Assembly (NCBI GenBank): GCA_031835245.1
Contig: JAVKOQ010000033.1
Coordinates: 186,001-250,000 of the forward strand
Length of the DNA stretch: 64,000 nucleotides
Origin: Balamuthia mandrillaris
Taxonomy: Eukaryota; Discosea; Longamoebia; Balamuthiidae
Reading direction: 5' to 3'
A model generated the notes under the pieces. The model saw nothing but the letters and a program-made list of their open reading frames with translations. It was not told the DNA's origin and did no database searches. Shown one piece after another: positions 1 to 11,129 of the stretch (its first letter is position 1; the number at the start of each line of letters is the position of its first letter). The position numbers were made by a program, and so were the translations under genes.

Positions 1-774
1 TGGACATCCAGGCGGAGGAGGCCAAGACCAAGGGCAGCAACGGCTCTGCTCCCGTGCAGACCTTGGCCAGCATGTTGGCACCTGCTGAGCCACCCTCTCA
101 ACCACCACAGGCCGTGTCTGCTACGGAGGATGACGGCATGTTTTGGGATGTGCCAACAACCGCAACAGCAACGGCCTCTACTACCCCTACTAGCAAGAAT
201 ACTGTTGCAACTCCTCCCTCTTCTGCCAGTTCTATTATTAGCTCGTATGTTTATTTTCTTTCGTTCGCTTTTTTGTTTTTATAATTGAGAGGTTTTAACC
301 TTTGTTCTAACATCATTTTTTTTGGTAACTTGAAGGGAAGCATTCCCGTCGTTAAGTGTAGCCGCAGCAGCGGTCCAGCAGCAAAGCAACGCCCAGCCTA
401 GAGGCAAGAAAGCAGCCGGCGGCAAGAACAAAAACAAAGGAGGAGCCACTGCCGCTGCTCCTCCTCTTATTCGCAATCCGGCCAATCCCTGGGGCACCCC
501 TTCAACGACAACGACAACAACCTCGCAAACCTCTACATCCAAACGCTCTTCTCAACCACAACAACAAGCGCCGAAGAAAGGAGGAAGCGGAGGAGGAGCA
601 CAAAGCAATAATAATGCAGAGGGAAAGAAGAAACAACAGCAAGGAGGAGCAGCAAGCCAAGGAAAGAAAAAGAAGATGAGCAAAGTGGATCCTTCGTTGT
701 TGGGCTTTAGCTCTAATGTTCAGAGCAGAGTGGCCCAAGGCGCCATTCAGCGCATTGATAGCGATGGCTACTAA
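1..774 (+). CDS. GIGYF/PERQ-like GYF-domain protein, C-terminal part (5' end outside window)
   Basis: Two exons, 1-244 and 336-774, join in frame across a GT-AG intron (245-335). The visible protein is low-complexity: Gln/Ala/Thr/Ser-rich, then Lys/Gly-rich. It ends in a short ordered tail with the core VDPSLLGF, followed by QGAIQRIDSDGY and the stop. Animal GIGYF1/2 proteins, which act in translational repression and mRNA decay with 4EHP, end in a very similar Lys-rich stretch, a DPSLLGFSV-type motif and a GEIETLDDY-like tail. The GYF domain itself would lie upstream of the window, so the family call rests on the C-terminal motif only. Confidence 0.6.
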
Positions 775-1380
775 ATGGCTGCATTGATTTGATGAGTATG
801 GACCAACAAAGCAAACATATGAATAATGAATTCGCTATCTTCTGTCCTTTTCTTCTTGTCTTCTTCTTCATTGTGTCCCAGCAGAACCCCTGTATTTCCA
901 TGGGGGGCTGGAGCATTGCTCGAAATTCACGACCTGGAGCATGCATCCCACCCCTAGTCCAGGATGGTCTTGGTCCCCCAAGCAGACAAGTTGTTTGCTT
1001 GCTGATCGGCCAGTTCATCCGTTTAAGAGAGAGACCAACTCTTCAGGGACTGTGTGTCACGTTAGCATTTGGGTGTGATCAGCTTTCAACCTGATGCATT
1101 GATTGGGTCGGATGTTCATCTCGTGGCCGACCTGGATGTTGGTTTTTCCTTATGCCCCATGGTGTGGACGGAACGGAGTGACAGTTGTGCCCCTGCTGAC
1201 GGCATCGGATGATCATCGAGTGGACTTTTGCTAACGTAAAGCGTGCATTTCGTGTTGTGCTTTTTTGTTCTGTTCACTCCACCCTTTCATTTGTTTTCAT
1301 TTCATCGCAACCATCCTCTTCAAAACCAAACCCCATCCAGTCCGGTCCTCACCGCTCACAAAGTTTTAGAAGCAACCATC
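775..1380. other. Intergenic gap with no recognisable gene
   Basis: Between the GIGYF-like stop and the next plausible ATG. Short open frames exist on both strands but lack codon structure, motifs or splice-site support. The last 120 bases are pyrimidine-rich and may be the 5' leader of the next gene. Confidence 0.5.
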
Positions 1381-1957
1381 ATGGCTTATAGCAGCGTTGG
1401 GAATGGAGACCGCATTCTGTGCTCTCTGGAGACACCAGATGTGTTACGGGCCGAAGACTTTTGGATGAGAACACCGTCAGACGAAACCTCTCCGTGGGAT
1501 AGCGCTCCTCTCCTCTCTCCTCCGCCTTTTGTCCGTGGAGCCCCTGAGGGACGAGGACGCCTTCACGACCGCCGCCCCGGCGGGAACAATACCCCCGGAA
1601 CAGCGACCCACTACCGAGCTTGACCTTTTGGAAGAGATTCTGTTCAAAGACGACAGCGAGGGTGGGGTTGCCCCTTGTTCAGGCGTGTGGACCTACGACC
1701 CGAGCGCGCCGTGCTCTGGTTGTTGCCATGAATGCATCTTGACGGACGGCAAGGTGCCTCCCGTTGGATCAGGACTGAAGTATCTACGACCGAATAAGAG
1801 GCCCCCAAAGGCGAAGAAGAAGATAACGAAGAAGAAGAAGATGAAGGAGCAGCACCAACGGGTCAGCTCGAGGCAGCGGACGAACAAGAGGCTAGGCGGA
1901 GGAACCCCACCAAAGAAGAAGAGGCATTGCAGAGACTTGGGGCATATGGACTGGTAA
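1381..1957 (+). CDS. Hypothetical basic protein, apparently frameshifted
   Basis: The first good ATG (1381) opens a frame that reads MAYSSVGNGDRILCS and carries on with plausible codons to about 1530. Coding character then moves to the +1-shifted frame, containing ELDLLEEILF, a Cys-rich stretch (CSGCCHEC) and a Lys/Arg-rich tail KKKITKKKKMK to the stop at 1957. No convincing intron links the frames. A 40-base GT-AG excision (1441-1480) would join them but has no polypyrimidine tract. Either the gene is broken, the assembly has an indel, or the N-terminus is misread. I recognise no domain; the basic tail could be a nuclear localisation or nucleic-acid-binding region. Confidence 0.4.
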
Positions 1958-2402
1958 ATATACCATATTAAAGAAAAAACACAAAACCAAAAAAAAAAAG
2001 AGATGCCTTGCAAGACAAGTCCGCAACCTCCTTACAACAAGTCCAACAGGTCGATCACCTCTCCTCTCCCATTCATTCTCTTCCTGTAACTCTATTACAG
2101 GTACATTCATGCATTCATTTTTTACCTTTCCACGAGTCGGCTCGCATCCTTTGTCCCAACGTTCTGTGCCTTCTTACCATGGTTCATGTTCCGCCCCAGC
2201 CAGCAAAAGGGTGTGTGTGTGTGTTTTGCGCTGCTGTCTACACAAATAAACATCCAAAGAAGCAGAAGAAAAAACGCCTCTTGGGCAACCTGAAGCCCCG
2301 CTCTCATTTATCGGGACAAGGGGTTCAAGTTTAACCCCTGGTGGGATCTTGCTGTGTTCGCCGACCAGTGGTTAACTGGGGGTTGGTACGCAGAGAAAAC
2401 CA
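1958..2402. other. Intergenic gap, nothing recognised
   Basis: AT- and A-rich sequence just after 1957 looks like a 3' untranslated region. The rest is presumably the promoter of the large gene starting at 2403. No convincing coding exon, RNA gene or repeat is visible. Confidence 0.4.
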
Positions 2403-2502
2403 ATGTCACAGGCATTTGCGGGGCCTGCCCCCTGCTTCTACGAAGAAAATGAAGCCCCAAGTGAGTCACCAAGACCATTTTGGTTCTTTCCTTGGAGATT
2501 GA

Positions 2503-2549
<47 letters not shown>

Positions 2550-2559
2550 CTCTGTAACT

Positions 2560-2608
<49 letters not shown>

Positions 2609-3091
2609 TCATTTTTTTTGTGGCTTTAGCGGCACTAGAAAAAAAGGTTGCCACGCTCCGTTTCAATCAGCTAGCTCAACTCCTGAGTGGGGGCAACGAC
2701 CGCGTAGACTACCAGAAGCTCGCTTTGATAGAACTCGGCAAAAGAGCTCTCGGTTAGTACAAAGATGCAAAAAAAAAAGAAAAACTTACGCGAGTATTTG
2801 TTTTCAGCTGTGGAGAACGCTGAGCTTATTTTCAGCCATGGCTTGACCGACGCTGCTATTCGCTTGCTGTCTTCCTCCGACGAGAGCATCCAAGAATTGG
2901 CTTTGAAGGCTCTTATCAATATCACTATCGATGGTTTCTGCACCTTCTCCTTCTCCTTCTCCTTCTCCTTCTCCTTCTCCTTCTCCTTCTCCTTCTCCTT
3001 CTCCTTCTCCCCTTCTCCTTCTCCTTCTCCTTCTCCTTCTCCTTCTCCTTCTCCTTCTCCTTCTCTTTCTTCTCCTTCTCCTTCTCCTTCT

Positions 3092-3126
<35 letters not shown>

Positions 3127-3131
3127 GCTCT

Positions 3132-3167
<36 letters not shown>

Positions 3168-4145
3168 CATACGTTTCCCTTCTGTTTTTCTCCTTGCTCC
3201 TTACTCGGTCTTTCTCACGGTCGTTGCCCGTCAGAGCAAAGCAGAGATGACGTGTTTGATGGAGGAGGCATTCCTCCTATTGTAAAGCTACTAGACTCCT
3301 CCAACGAGACTCTACAAATCCACGCTGCTTGGGCTCTCACCAACATGACCAACAATGGTTTGTTCCCATCATATTCTGTTAAGCTTTTCTTGCGCCTCAT
3401 AATGCCTCATTTTTATTCCTCTCTTTCTTACAGAGGCCAACAAACAATCGGTGAGAGAGGCGGATGCTATAAAATATCTGCTGCCAATGGTGGAGTCCAC
3501 CAACGACGCGGTACAAACGGGAGCGTTGAAGTTGTTGTCGAACCTGTCAGAGGAAGAGAGCAATCACGCCAGCATGACCACATCTGCTTTCTTTGTGCCA
3601 ATGTTGAAAAAGCTACTGACCTCCCGCAACCAATCCGTCCTGATGTACATCCTCTTTATCGTGCGTAATCTTACGAAGAAAGGTATCTATCTATCTATTT
3701 TGCTTTCCGCGTTCTTCGTTCTTAGTCATTCTTCGTTCTTCCTGTTCTTCCTGTTCTTCTTGTTCTTCTTCTGGTTCTTCTTGTTCGTTCTTCTTCTTCT
3801 TCTTCTCCTCCTTCACGTTCTTCGAATCTCTGCTTTTCTCTCTGTTTATCTTGGTTTCTGTGTGACACTAAACAATATCATAGACGAAGGTACTCAGGAA
3901 ATACGCAATACTCACGGTCTCAAGATACTCATACACTTGTTAAAGAATCACCAGAGCCCCCAAATCCTTGGGCCTGTCCTCATGATCTTTGCCAATTTAG
4001 CTCATAAAGGGGATGCAATGAACATCGTCAACCTAGGCGCGCTTCCTCCATTAATGAACGTTTTGGCCAGTACAAACGCCCGCCTTGTTGTATTTGCACT
4101 AACTTTGCTTGCTGAGTTGGTTGCTGAAAGTATGTATCTCTCTCG

Positions 4146-4181
<36 letters not shown>

Positions 4182-7100
4182 GCTCACTCTTCCTCTGCAT
4201 TTCTGTTTTCTTTCGGAACAGAACAATGCCACAAAGCGTTGTTGGACGGACTTGAAGTATCGCTTGTATACAAGTTATTGGTTAGAACAGACCTTGAAGA
4301 CAAGACCAAAGTAACAGCCCTTCGACTGCTTGTTGAACTGCTCTCCACAGGTCCGTTCATTCTTGCATTCCTTTATCATTTACAAAGTACGTCGTCTGAG
4401 GTAATAACAACAAAATCAGGCGACGTTAACTTTGCGGCAAAGTTTGTGGAGACTGGTGGCCTTCGCTTTGCAGCGACTATCCTTGCTTCTCATCCACTAT
4501 CCACGTTGCAAGAATTGGCCTTGCGAACGTTTGTTGCTGTAACCAAATGCGGTCTGTTGCTCCTGTCTCCCGTTCGCTTCTATTTTCAGTTTCTTTGTTC
4601 TATTTTTCTTCCCTCCCCCCCCCGCTTTCTTTATCTGGAGGCACAACACTGTCATAAGACAACGATTTGAAACTAATATAGGAGGGCACACATAGAGGCA
4701 CTTATCAAACGAGTTTTAACGGATGGAGCATTTCCGCCAATCATTGCTGCCTTAACAAGCAAAGACCCTAAAGTACAAGAAAGAGCACTTCAAGTATCAG
4801 CCCAGATAAATCTTGATGGTTTGTTTCTTGAGACAGGCCTATCTTTTCGTTTCTCTCTAACTCTTTCCCCCTCTCTCTGTCTATCTCCTTCCTACTCTAC
4901 CAACGCTAACACAATAACAGCAACGGTAAGGGTGGCATTTGCAAAGTCAGGCGCACTGAGAACCATGCTGGAGCTCTCAGCTGTGCTTACCGATCCACTT
5001 CGTTTATGTCTCTGTCTACGAGGACTCTTTAACCTCCTTTTAGAAGGTGTGTCTGTTGTTGGTGTTGCTCCTTCCGCTTACTCTCTTGCTGAACTCCATT
5101 TTCGTTCCCAGATGAGTTACGTCTGATTGTCTTCAAAACACGAAAGTTGGACCATCTGGATGCATTACTAGACTCACCGAATGATAAAATACGAAGTGAG
5201 GCTGAAGCTCTGGAAGATCTTTTGTACGAAGATATGGAAGCGGACATGGAAGAAAAGGATGATGTACAAGCACCAGCAACATCCACACCACCAATGAGCG
5301 CATCTCTTCATTCTACCAATTCCTCCACAAGTAACCTTAACCAACAAACTTCCGCTTCTCAAACGCTTCCTATGACTTTGCATCCGACCTCAAAAGAAAA
5401 AGAGACCTTGAAGGAGAAAGCAGGTGCAACAAAAGCAACTACAACGGAGCCAAAGAAGGGAGACAGCACGCGAACTCAAAAGGAAGATTCTCAGAGCAGC
5501 AAAGACAAAAAGAAGAGACATACTTCTTCCTCTTCCTCGTCTTCGTCTTCTTCCTCAAGAAGAAACAGTCGGAATCGAGATGGGAGCAGTAGGAAAAAGC
5601 ATTCCTCCTCTTCTTCATCTTCAGACAGACGAAAGCGAAGCAACAAGTCATCCTCTTCCTCTTCGACAAAAAAGAAAGAATCTGCTTCGGTACCTCTCAA
5701 CATAAAGATAGTAACCCCAGAAGAAGACATCAAGCTGTTGCGTGTTCCGTCGGACATTCGTTGGAGAGACTTTCGGAACAAGATATTACACAAGTGTGGA
5801 AGAGAAGAAGAAACCAAAGAAAAGGAGGGTGAAGTTAGCTATTCTCTCAAGTACAAAGACTCAACCGGAGATCTCATCCTTTTGGAGAGCCAAGAGGACC
5901 TTGACTTTGCGTTGGAGCTCTTTGATAATGCAGAAGAGAAAAAGGGGTTGCAGGTGTATTTGCAGAAGAGAGAGAGGAAGCGGACCACAACGGGTCCAGG
6001 TGCAAAGGATGGATCCACTGACAAAAGCTCAAGGTATGGTTTCATATTCGTCACTGTTCTGTGTCCCCTTTTTGTTTGCTGACTGTTTTCCAAAGGCATC
6101 CAGAAGAGGATGTTAATGTTTTCTCTCTTGGAAAGAAAGTATCCTTGCAAGTATTCTCCTACCTGGACGACGTGGGTGACCTTCTATCGGTGCAACAGAC
6201 CTGCAAGACGTGGTTCGCATTTCTGGCCCAAGAAGAAGGAGGATCAGAGCTCTGGGAGCGCCTCCTTGCGAGAAAAATGGCATCTGCTGCAGAGCAGCCT
6301 CCTGCTACTCCAAGTGCGGTACCGTCTCTGGCTAGCGGACTGAAAAAGCAAAGCTCAGCAGGAACAGCAGGAGGAGTAGCAACACTCCCTCAGTTGGAAC
6401 CTTCTATCTCGTTCTTGAAGCTCACGTCGACATCAGAGCAGGATGACTCTCCCGCTCCCACGCCCAGAGACCTTGGCAATCGTACTGCTCGCGGAAGAAG
6501 CGCTACCGGATGTAAGCTTTCTTCTTTTCATCCACTCTTCTTTCCTTACGGTCTCTATTCTCCGTGCTTTCTAGCTAACAACATTCTTTGTGCTTGTTCC
6601 TTGTTTACTCGTCCCGCTTATTCTATATGTCTGAACTTGGGAATAATAGCCGCATCCACAACAGGTCAATCTTCTACTGCTAGCAATGCAGAGCCAACCG
6701 GCTGGAAAGAGCGCTTCATTAAGATGCAACGCAACGAGGACATGATGTTTCAAAAGTTCCAGCCCTGTCGTGTTCTCACGGGTCATTCTGAGCAAGTCTC
6801 TTGTGTTCAGCTAATGGATGACGAACGCACAGTAATCAGCGGATCCTTTGATCGTACTCTCAAAGTGTGGGACTGTAATGCTGCCTCTATGTTGCAGTCG
6901 TTGAACGTGCATCGAGACATTGTGTCTTGTCTCCGATATGTGAATGGACAATTATTCAGCGGTTCTTGGGACCACACCGTCAAAGTTAGCATTCTCTTGT
7001 TCTCCTCTCTTTACATCTTCTTTCTCCTCCTTCTTCTCCTTCTAACAAAATGTAGGTTTGGGATTTCGGCTCGTCTACCATCGACAAATGCACGCAAACG

Positions 7101-7758
7101 CTGCGCCACGGAGGGCGAGTACTCTGTCTTCACTCCTCTCCTTCCATCCAAGGGCTCCTGGTAACAGGCTGCATGGACAAGCACATACGAGTATGGGACA
7201 TAGCTCGAGGTGAGGTGCTGAAAGAGATTTCTGTCACCGAGATGGACGTGCTTTCCCTCCAGGCAGATGCCAGCAAGATCATCAGCGGCGGGCATAAAGC
7301 GGTCACCATATGGGACATGGAGACGGCGAAGAGCAGGATGTTCTTGGAGGGGCATCAAGGAGAGATCAATTGTTTGCAGTCCTCTGCTTCGAGAATAGTC
7401 TCTGGAAGCTGGGACAAAACGTTGAGGTACAGACAGATTCGCTCGCCTTCATTTTTTTTTTGTTGGTTGCAGGCTTTAAACTCTTTCAAGGATTTGGGAC
7501 CCGAATACAGGAGAAAATATCAAGGTGTTGAGAGGACACACCTGGCCGATTCGTTGTCTCCAGTTCGACGAAGATCAGAACCTGCTGGTCTCCGGCTCTG
7601 CTGATAAGACTCTGAAAATATGGGACTTTAGAATGGGAGAATGTCTCAACACCTTAGAAGGACATACCAACTTTGTGTCGTCCCTTGCTTTCCGGGGCAC
7701 CAACCTCATCTCCGCTTCTGACGACTGCACACTTCGTCATTGGGACCTGGTTATGTGA
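2403..7758 (+). CDS. Armadillo-PB1-F-box-WD40 multidomain protein (1248 aa)
   Basis: Fifteen exons join in frame: 2403-2460, 2630-2752, 2808-2933, 3235-3357, 3434-3682, 3884-4129, 4222-4350, 4420-4551, 4696-4818, 4921-5046, 5112-6033, 6096-6511, 6650-6984, 7056-7426, 7491-7758. The sum is 3747 nt including the stop. Residues about 20-480 are armadillo repeats. A Ser/Lys-rich linker follows. A PB1 domain at about 672-765 carries an acidic OPCA-like segment (YKDSTGDLILLESQEDL). An F-box lies at about 793-840 (VSLQVFSYLDDVGDLLSV). Residues about 963-1248 form WD40 repeats with VLTGH and VWD signatures. F-box/WD40 proteins are usually substrate receptors of SCF ubiquitin ligases; PB1 domains oligomerise or pair with other PB1 proteins; armadillo repeats bind peptides. 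A ligase scaffold is an inference. The PB1-to-F-box junction (6033/6096) is in phase, which supports a single gene. Confidence 0.85.
2505..2606 (+). repeat. (CT)n tract inside intron 1 of the ARM-PB1-F-box-WD40 gene
   Basis: Almost pure CT dinucleotide runs precede the 3' splice site at 2629. The tract sits where a polypyrimidine tract is expected but is far longer than needed. Confidence 0.85.
2938..3166 (+). repeat. (TTCTCC)n then (CT)n microsatellite in intron 3
   Basis: A long run of the hexamer TTCTCC and its variants passes into CT dinucleotides. It lies entirely within the intron 2934-3234. It is pyrimidine on the sense strand of the host gene. Confidence 0.9.
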
Positions 7759-8141
7759 GTTTGGAAGAATCATTTTGTTTTCATCACCTTCTGTACAACA
7801 AAGTCTGCATGCATGTTGACAGTTAAAAAGAATGTTCGCAAAGGACGAGCCTCGAGCATACACAGAAGAAGTTGCATACAACAAACAAACATATAGTTGT
7901 CGACGATATCTCCTTTATAAGGTGACCTCATCTCGCACCTCTTCGTCAAAGTTCTATAACGGGTGGATAGATGGATTGACGAACTTCCTCTCGGGTCAGA
8001 AAAAGGAAAGCGATGATAGATAGTGACGTACGAAAGGAAGAAACGACGAAGCCACTATAAAGCACAGGGATATCCCTTTGTCTAAATACAGAAACACCGC
8101 AAGTGAACGAAACACAACAGGAACAACAAAAAACAAGCACA
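7759..8141. other. Intergenic gap between the WD40 gene and the MORN gene
   Basis: No coding or RNA feature recognised. It presumably holds the 3' end of the upstream transcript and the promoter of the downstream gene; the 40 bases before the ATG are A-rich, like a leader. Confidence 0.4.
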
Positions 8142-8774
8142 ATGGGAAACACACAATGCAACGTCGATAAGTTGGGGAAAGCGATGGTTTGGGAAGCCAA
8201 CGGGGTCAGCTACAAGGCAGGAAGCGCGGTCCTCCAGTTTGGGCCGGAGAGTCCCTTCCTTGTGTACAAAGGGGACTACCAGGAACTCTCCTCCAATTCC
8301 TCTTCCTCTTTCCTGCTTCACGGCCATGGGACCATGACTTGGAAGAACGGAAGCGTCTACAAAGGGTTCTGGAGGAACAACCAACGGCACGGGGACGGGA
8401 TTATGACTTTCCACTCTCATGACCGGTTCGGAAGGCTGTGCTATGACGGGCAATGGAAGCACGACATGATGCACGGAGAAGGAGTCATGCTGTGGAGGGA
8501 TGGAAGCAAGTACGTGGGTGACTGGAGGAGGGGGCAACGATGCGGCTTGGGAGTTCAGTTGTTCAGTAATGGCCAACAGCAGTACGAAGGTCAATGGAAA
8601 GGGGACAAGGAGGATGGACAAGGAGCAATTGTTTCAAGCTCAACAATCCCAAGCTCCAGTTTGGCTCAACTGAAAGATGAGGATGGAATACCATTGCGGT
8701 GTAGTGGAGAATGGAGGGACGGAGTATTCCATGGTCGGTCGCAATGCAAAAGAGACCTGCTGTCCATGTTTTAA
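8142..8774 (+). CDS. MORN-repeat protein, predicted N-myristoylated (210 aa)
   Basis: Single exon starting MGNTQCN. Gly2 with Cys6 resembles an N-myristoylation (and possible palmitoylation) signal, so plasma-membrane attachment is likely. From about residue 38 it carries successive MORN units: HGHGTMTWKNGSVYKGFW, YDGQWKHDMMHGEGVMLW, GSKYVGDW, QYEGQWKGDKEDGQG and SGEWRDGVFHG. MORN repeats bind membranes or act as scaffolds. The ATG at 8142 was chosen over in-frame non-ATG codons upstream because it alone gives the MGN start. No catalytic domain is present. Confidence 0.85.
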   Translation: MGNTQCNVDKLGKAMVWEANGVSYKAGSAVLQFGPESPFLVYKGDYQELSSNSSSSFLLHGHGTMTWKNGSVYKGFWRNNQRHGDGIMTFHSHDRFGRLCYDGQWKHDMMHGEGVMLWRDGSKYVGDWRRGQRCGLGVQLFSNGQQQYEGQWKGDKEDGQGAIVSSSTIPSSSLAQLKDEDGIPLRCSGEWRDGVFHGRSQCKRDLLSMF

Positions 8775-8969
8775 ACCCAAAAAGCATTGAAATAATAATG
8801 TAAATATTGTTACACAAATTTAAAAAAAAATCAATATTTCGAACCACGCTGGTAATTTTCTGAAGGATATTCAATAATCGATAAACCACGTCAGCATCGA
8901 CCTAAAACCAATAACAATGACGTACGCTCCACTTTCGGAAAACAACAAAGAAAGAAAAGAAAAGAGAAA

Positions 8970-9515
8970 ATGAACTCCATCCGCAGTCGGACAGCGAGCC
9001 ATCTGCTCAGCGCTGGCATCAAGCCATCCGGCCTGGCGGCCATGCGCTGCACTGCTTCTTTTCGTAAAACCCTAAGGTGGTGCAGTGGTGAGTGGGCCAG
9101 CAACCCCTCCTCCCCTGCTTGCTTCCTCTCCACCACCGCTGCCCGTTTTGCTGCAAAGCCGCCCTCCTCCTACAATTTTACCAACCAGCTGCCTTCGGAG
9201 GTGGAAGGCGCTGCCCCTTCCCTGCTGGACGGTCGCAGGAAATGCCTGCTGTTTCGCAGCAAGGAAAGGGGCATGCTGGAGAACGACCTCATCCTCGGCA
9301 CTTTTGCGCTCAAGTACCTCGCCACCATGAGCGAGACGGAGCTCAAGCTCTTCGAGGCGCTTCTCGAGGAGAGCGATCCGGACCTGTGGCAGTGGATCAC
9401 CAAGAAGATGGACTTGCCGGAGCGCCTGGACCATGACCTCATGAGACGGATCCAGACGCACGCTCAAAGCAACCCTCTTGAGTATGTGCGGCACGACAAT
9501 ACCACTCAAGAATAA
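8970..9515 (+). CDS. SDHAF2: Succinate dehydrogenase assembly factor 2 (Sdh5 family, 181 aa)
   Basis: Single exon. The first 60 or so residues are Ser/Arg/Ala-rich without acidic residues, a typical mitochondrial presequence. The Sdh5 domain follows (about residues 87-165) with the family core RRKCLLFRSKERGMLENDLI, then TFALKYLATMSETELKLFEALLEESDPDLW. Sdh5/SDHAF2 promotes covalent FAD attachment to the flavoprotein subunit of succinate dehydrogenase (complex II) in the matrix. Length is normal for the family. An AATAATCGATAA motif lies 86-97 bases upstream of the ATG. Confidence 0.93.
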   Translation: MNSIRSRTASHLLSAGIKPSGLAAMRCTASFRKTLRWCSGEWASNPSSPACFLSTTAARFAAKPPSSYNFTNQLPSEVEGAAPSLLDGRRKCLLFRSKERGMLENDLILGTFALKYLATMSETELKLFEALLEESDPDLWQWITKKMDLPERLDHDLMRRIQTHAQSNPLEYVRHDNTTQE

Positions 9516-9563
9516 TTTTTTCCTCAAGAACCTTACATAAGGTTGACTTCTATTTTCGTGCTA

Positions 9564-9860
9564 CTCCTGCCCTCTGCTCTCTGCTCTCTGCTCTCTGCTC
9601 TCTGCTGACTGCTGTCTGCTGTCTGCTCTCCTCTCTGCTCTCTGCTCTCTGCTGTCGGCTCTCTGCTCACTCCTCACTGCTCTCTCCTCTCTGCTCTCTG
9701 CTCTCTGCTCTCTCCTCTCTGCTCTCTGCTCTCCTCTCTGCTCTCTCCCTCTCTCCCTCTCTCCTCTCCCTCTCTGCTCTCTGCTCTCTTCTCTCTGCTC
9801 TCTGCTCTCTGCTCTCTGCTCTCTCCTCTCTCCTCTCTGCTCTCTTCTCTCTCCTCTCAT
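9564..9860 (+). repeat. CTCTGCTCT-type minisatellite
   Basis: About 300 bases made of imperfect CTCTGCTCTCTGCT units with CTCTCC variants. It lies between SDHAF2 and the F-box/ankyrin gene, both on the + strand, so it is again pyrimidine-rich on the sense strand. It is probably untranslated leader or intergenic. Confidence 0.9.
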
Positions 9861-9905
9861 CAATGATTTTTGTCGACAATAATAAAAAGAAAGAAGAAGG
9901 CTGCG

Positions 9906-10913
9906 ATGGCGGAAGAGCTGCCGCTGGAGCTGGTGTGCAGCATCCTGGCGCTGGTGGAGCCAGAATTCGCGGCGGTAGCTGCCAGAACGTGCAAACGCTG
10001 GTATGCCTGCACTCTTGCAGAGAAAAGGAACAAGTTGGACGCGAGGGTGGCGCGAAGCGGGCTTTCCTTGTTCCGCTGGGCCTTGGAGAACGGCTGTCCT
10101 TATACCCCTCGCCTTTGCCGCCTGGCGGCCAAGGATGGTCAGTTGGACGTGCTTCAATGGGTCCAAGAGCAGGGGTGGTCGTTGCCGGCTGACACCTGCT
10201 CCCTGGCTGCTAACAAGGGCCACTATCACCTGGTCAAATGGGCATTTTCTGTGGGCTGCCCTTTGAAGGCTTCCGTTTGCAGCGCAGCTGCTGCGAGAGG
10301 TGACATGGAAACCCTTCGGTGGGCTCGAGAGCATGACTGTCCTTGGAGCGTGTGGACCTGCGCCTTGGCAGCCCGGGACGGACGATTGGCGGCGCTCCAG
10401 TGGTGCCATGAGCAAGGCTGCCCTTGGGACGAGCGAACCTGCCAATTTGCCGCTATGAATGGCCATCTGGCCATCCTCCAGTGGGCCAGAGAGAAAGGTT
10501 GCCCTTGGGACCAACATACTTGCCACGTTGCAGCCTTACGCGGCCATCTGACTGTCCTACAATGGGCGAGACAGGCAGGTTGTCCCTGGGGCAAGAAGAC
10601 TTGTGCGAATGCCGCTCAAGGAGGCCATCTGGCCATTCTCCAGTGGGCTAGAGAGAATGGATGCCCTTGGGACGATCGAACCTGCACAAACGCCGCCGAA
10701 GGTGGACACCTGGAGGTTCTCCAGTGGGCAAGAGAGCAAGGCTGTCCGTGGGACTCATGGACTTGCTTGGGGGCGGGTTGGATGGGACATCTGGCGGTGC
10801 TCAAGTGGCTGAGGGCGAACGGATGTCCTTGGGATGAAAGCGTGGGCAACGTAGCAGCCAAGCATGGACGGGAGGAGGTGGCCCAATGGGCTCGTGATGG
10901 GTATCCTCTGTAA
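9906..10913 (+). CDS. F-box-like protein with GCPWD ankyrin-type repeats (335 aa)
   Basis: Single exon. The N-terminus MAEELPLELVCSILALVEP...ARTCKRWY resembles an F-box. Some nine or ten roughly 26-residue repeats follow, each close to GHLAVLQWAREQGCPWDERTC with A-A-x-x-G spacing, an ankyrin-like fold in which most loops carry GCPWD or a variant. Similar F-box plus CPWD repeat proteins form large families in some protists and giant DNA viruses. They are thought to be substrate adaptors of ubiquitin ligases; that function is inferred. The ATG at 9906 is chosen because the F-box begins directly after it. A disrupted relative lies at 49901-50833. Confidence 0.85.
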   Translation: MAEELPLELVCSILALVEPEFAAVAARTCKRWYACTLAEKRNKLDARVARSGLSLFRWALENGCPYTPRLCRLAAKDGQLDVLQWVQEQGWSLPADTCSLAANKGHYHLVKWAFSVGCPLKASVCSAAAARGDMETLRWAREHDCPWSVWTCALAARDGRLAALQWCHEQGCPWDERTCQFAAMNGHLAILQWAREKGCPWDQHTCHVAALRGHLTVLQWARQAGCPWGKKTCANAAQGGHLAILQWARENGCPWDDRTCTNAAEGGHLEVLQWAREQGCPWDSWTCLGAGWMGHLAVLKWLRANGCPWDESVGNVAAKHGREEVAQWARDGYPL

Positions 10914-11129
10914 CGCGCTGCTCAGGTTCACCGCTACGTATTTTTTGGCGACACGGAAAAAAACGTGAAATTTGAGATTAATTTTAGAGAAAACTTCCTT
11001 TTTTGGTTTCATATATCTATATAACAAAAATAATAGATCAACGATCAACTATCGTGTCGTTCAATTTTTTTTTTTTAAGCCCATAAGAAGAAGAAGAAGC
11101 AGCACTCAACGTCACTCGGTGCCACCAGA

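Noticed and set aside
2008-2334. Open frames after the unknown basic gene
   Set aside because: No codon bias, motifs or splice context; likely 3' untranslated sequence.
9561-10526. Long open frame on the minus strand opposite the F-box/ankyrin gene
   Set aside because: It is the antisense of a repeat-coding gene running into a minisatellite. The + strand frame has clear GCPWD repeats and an F-box.
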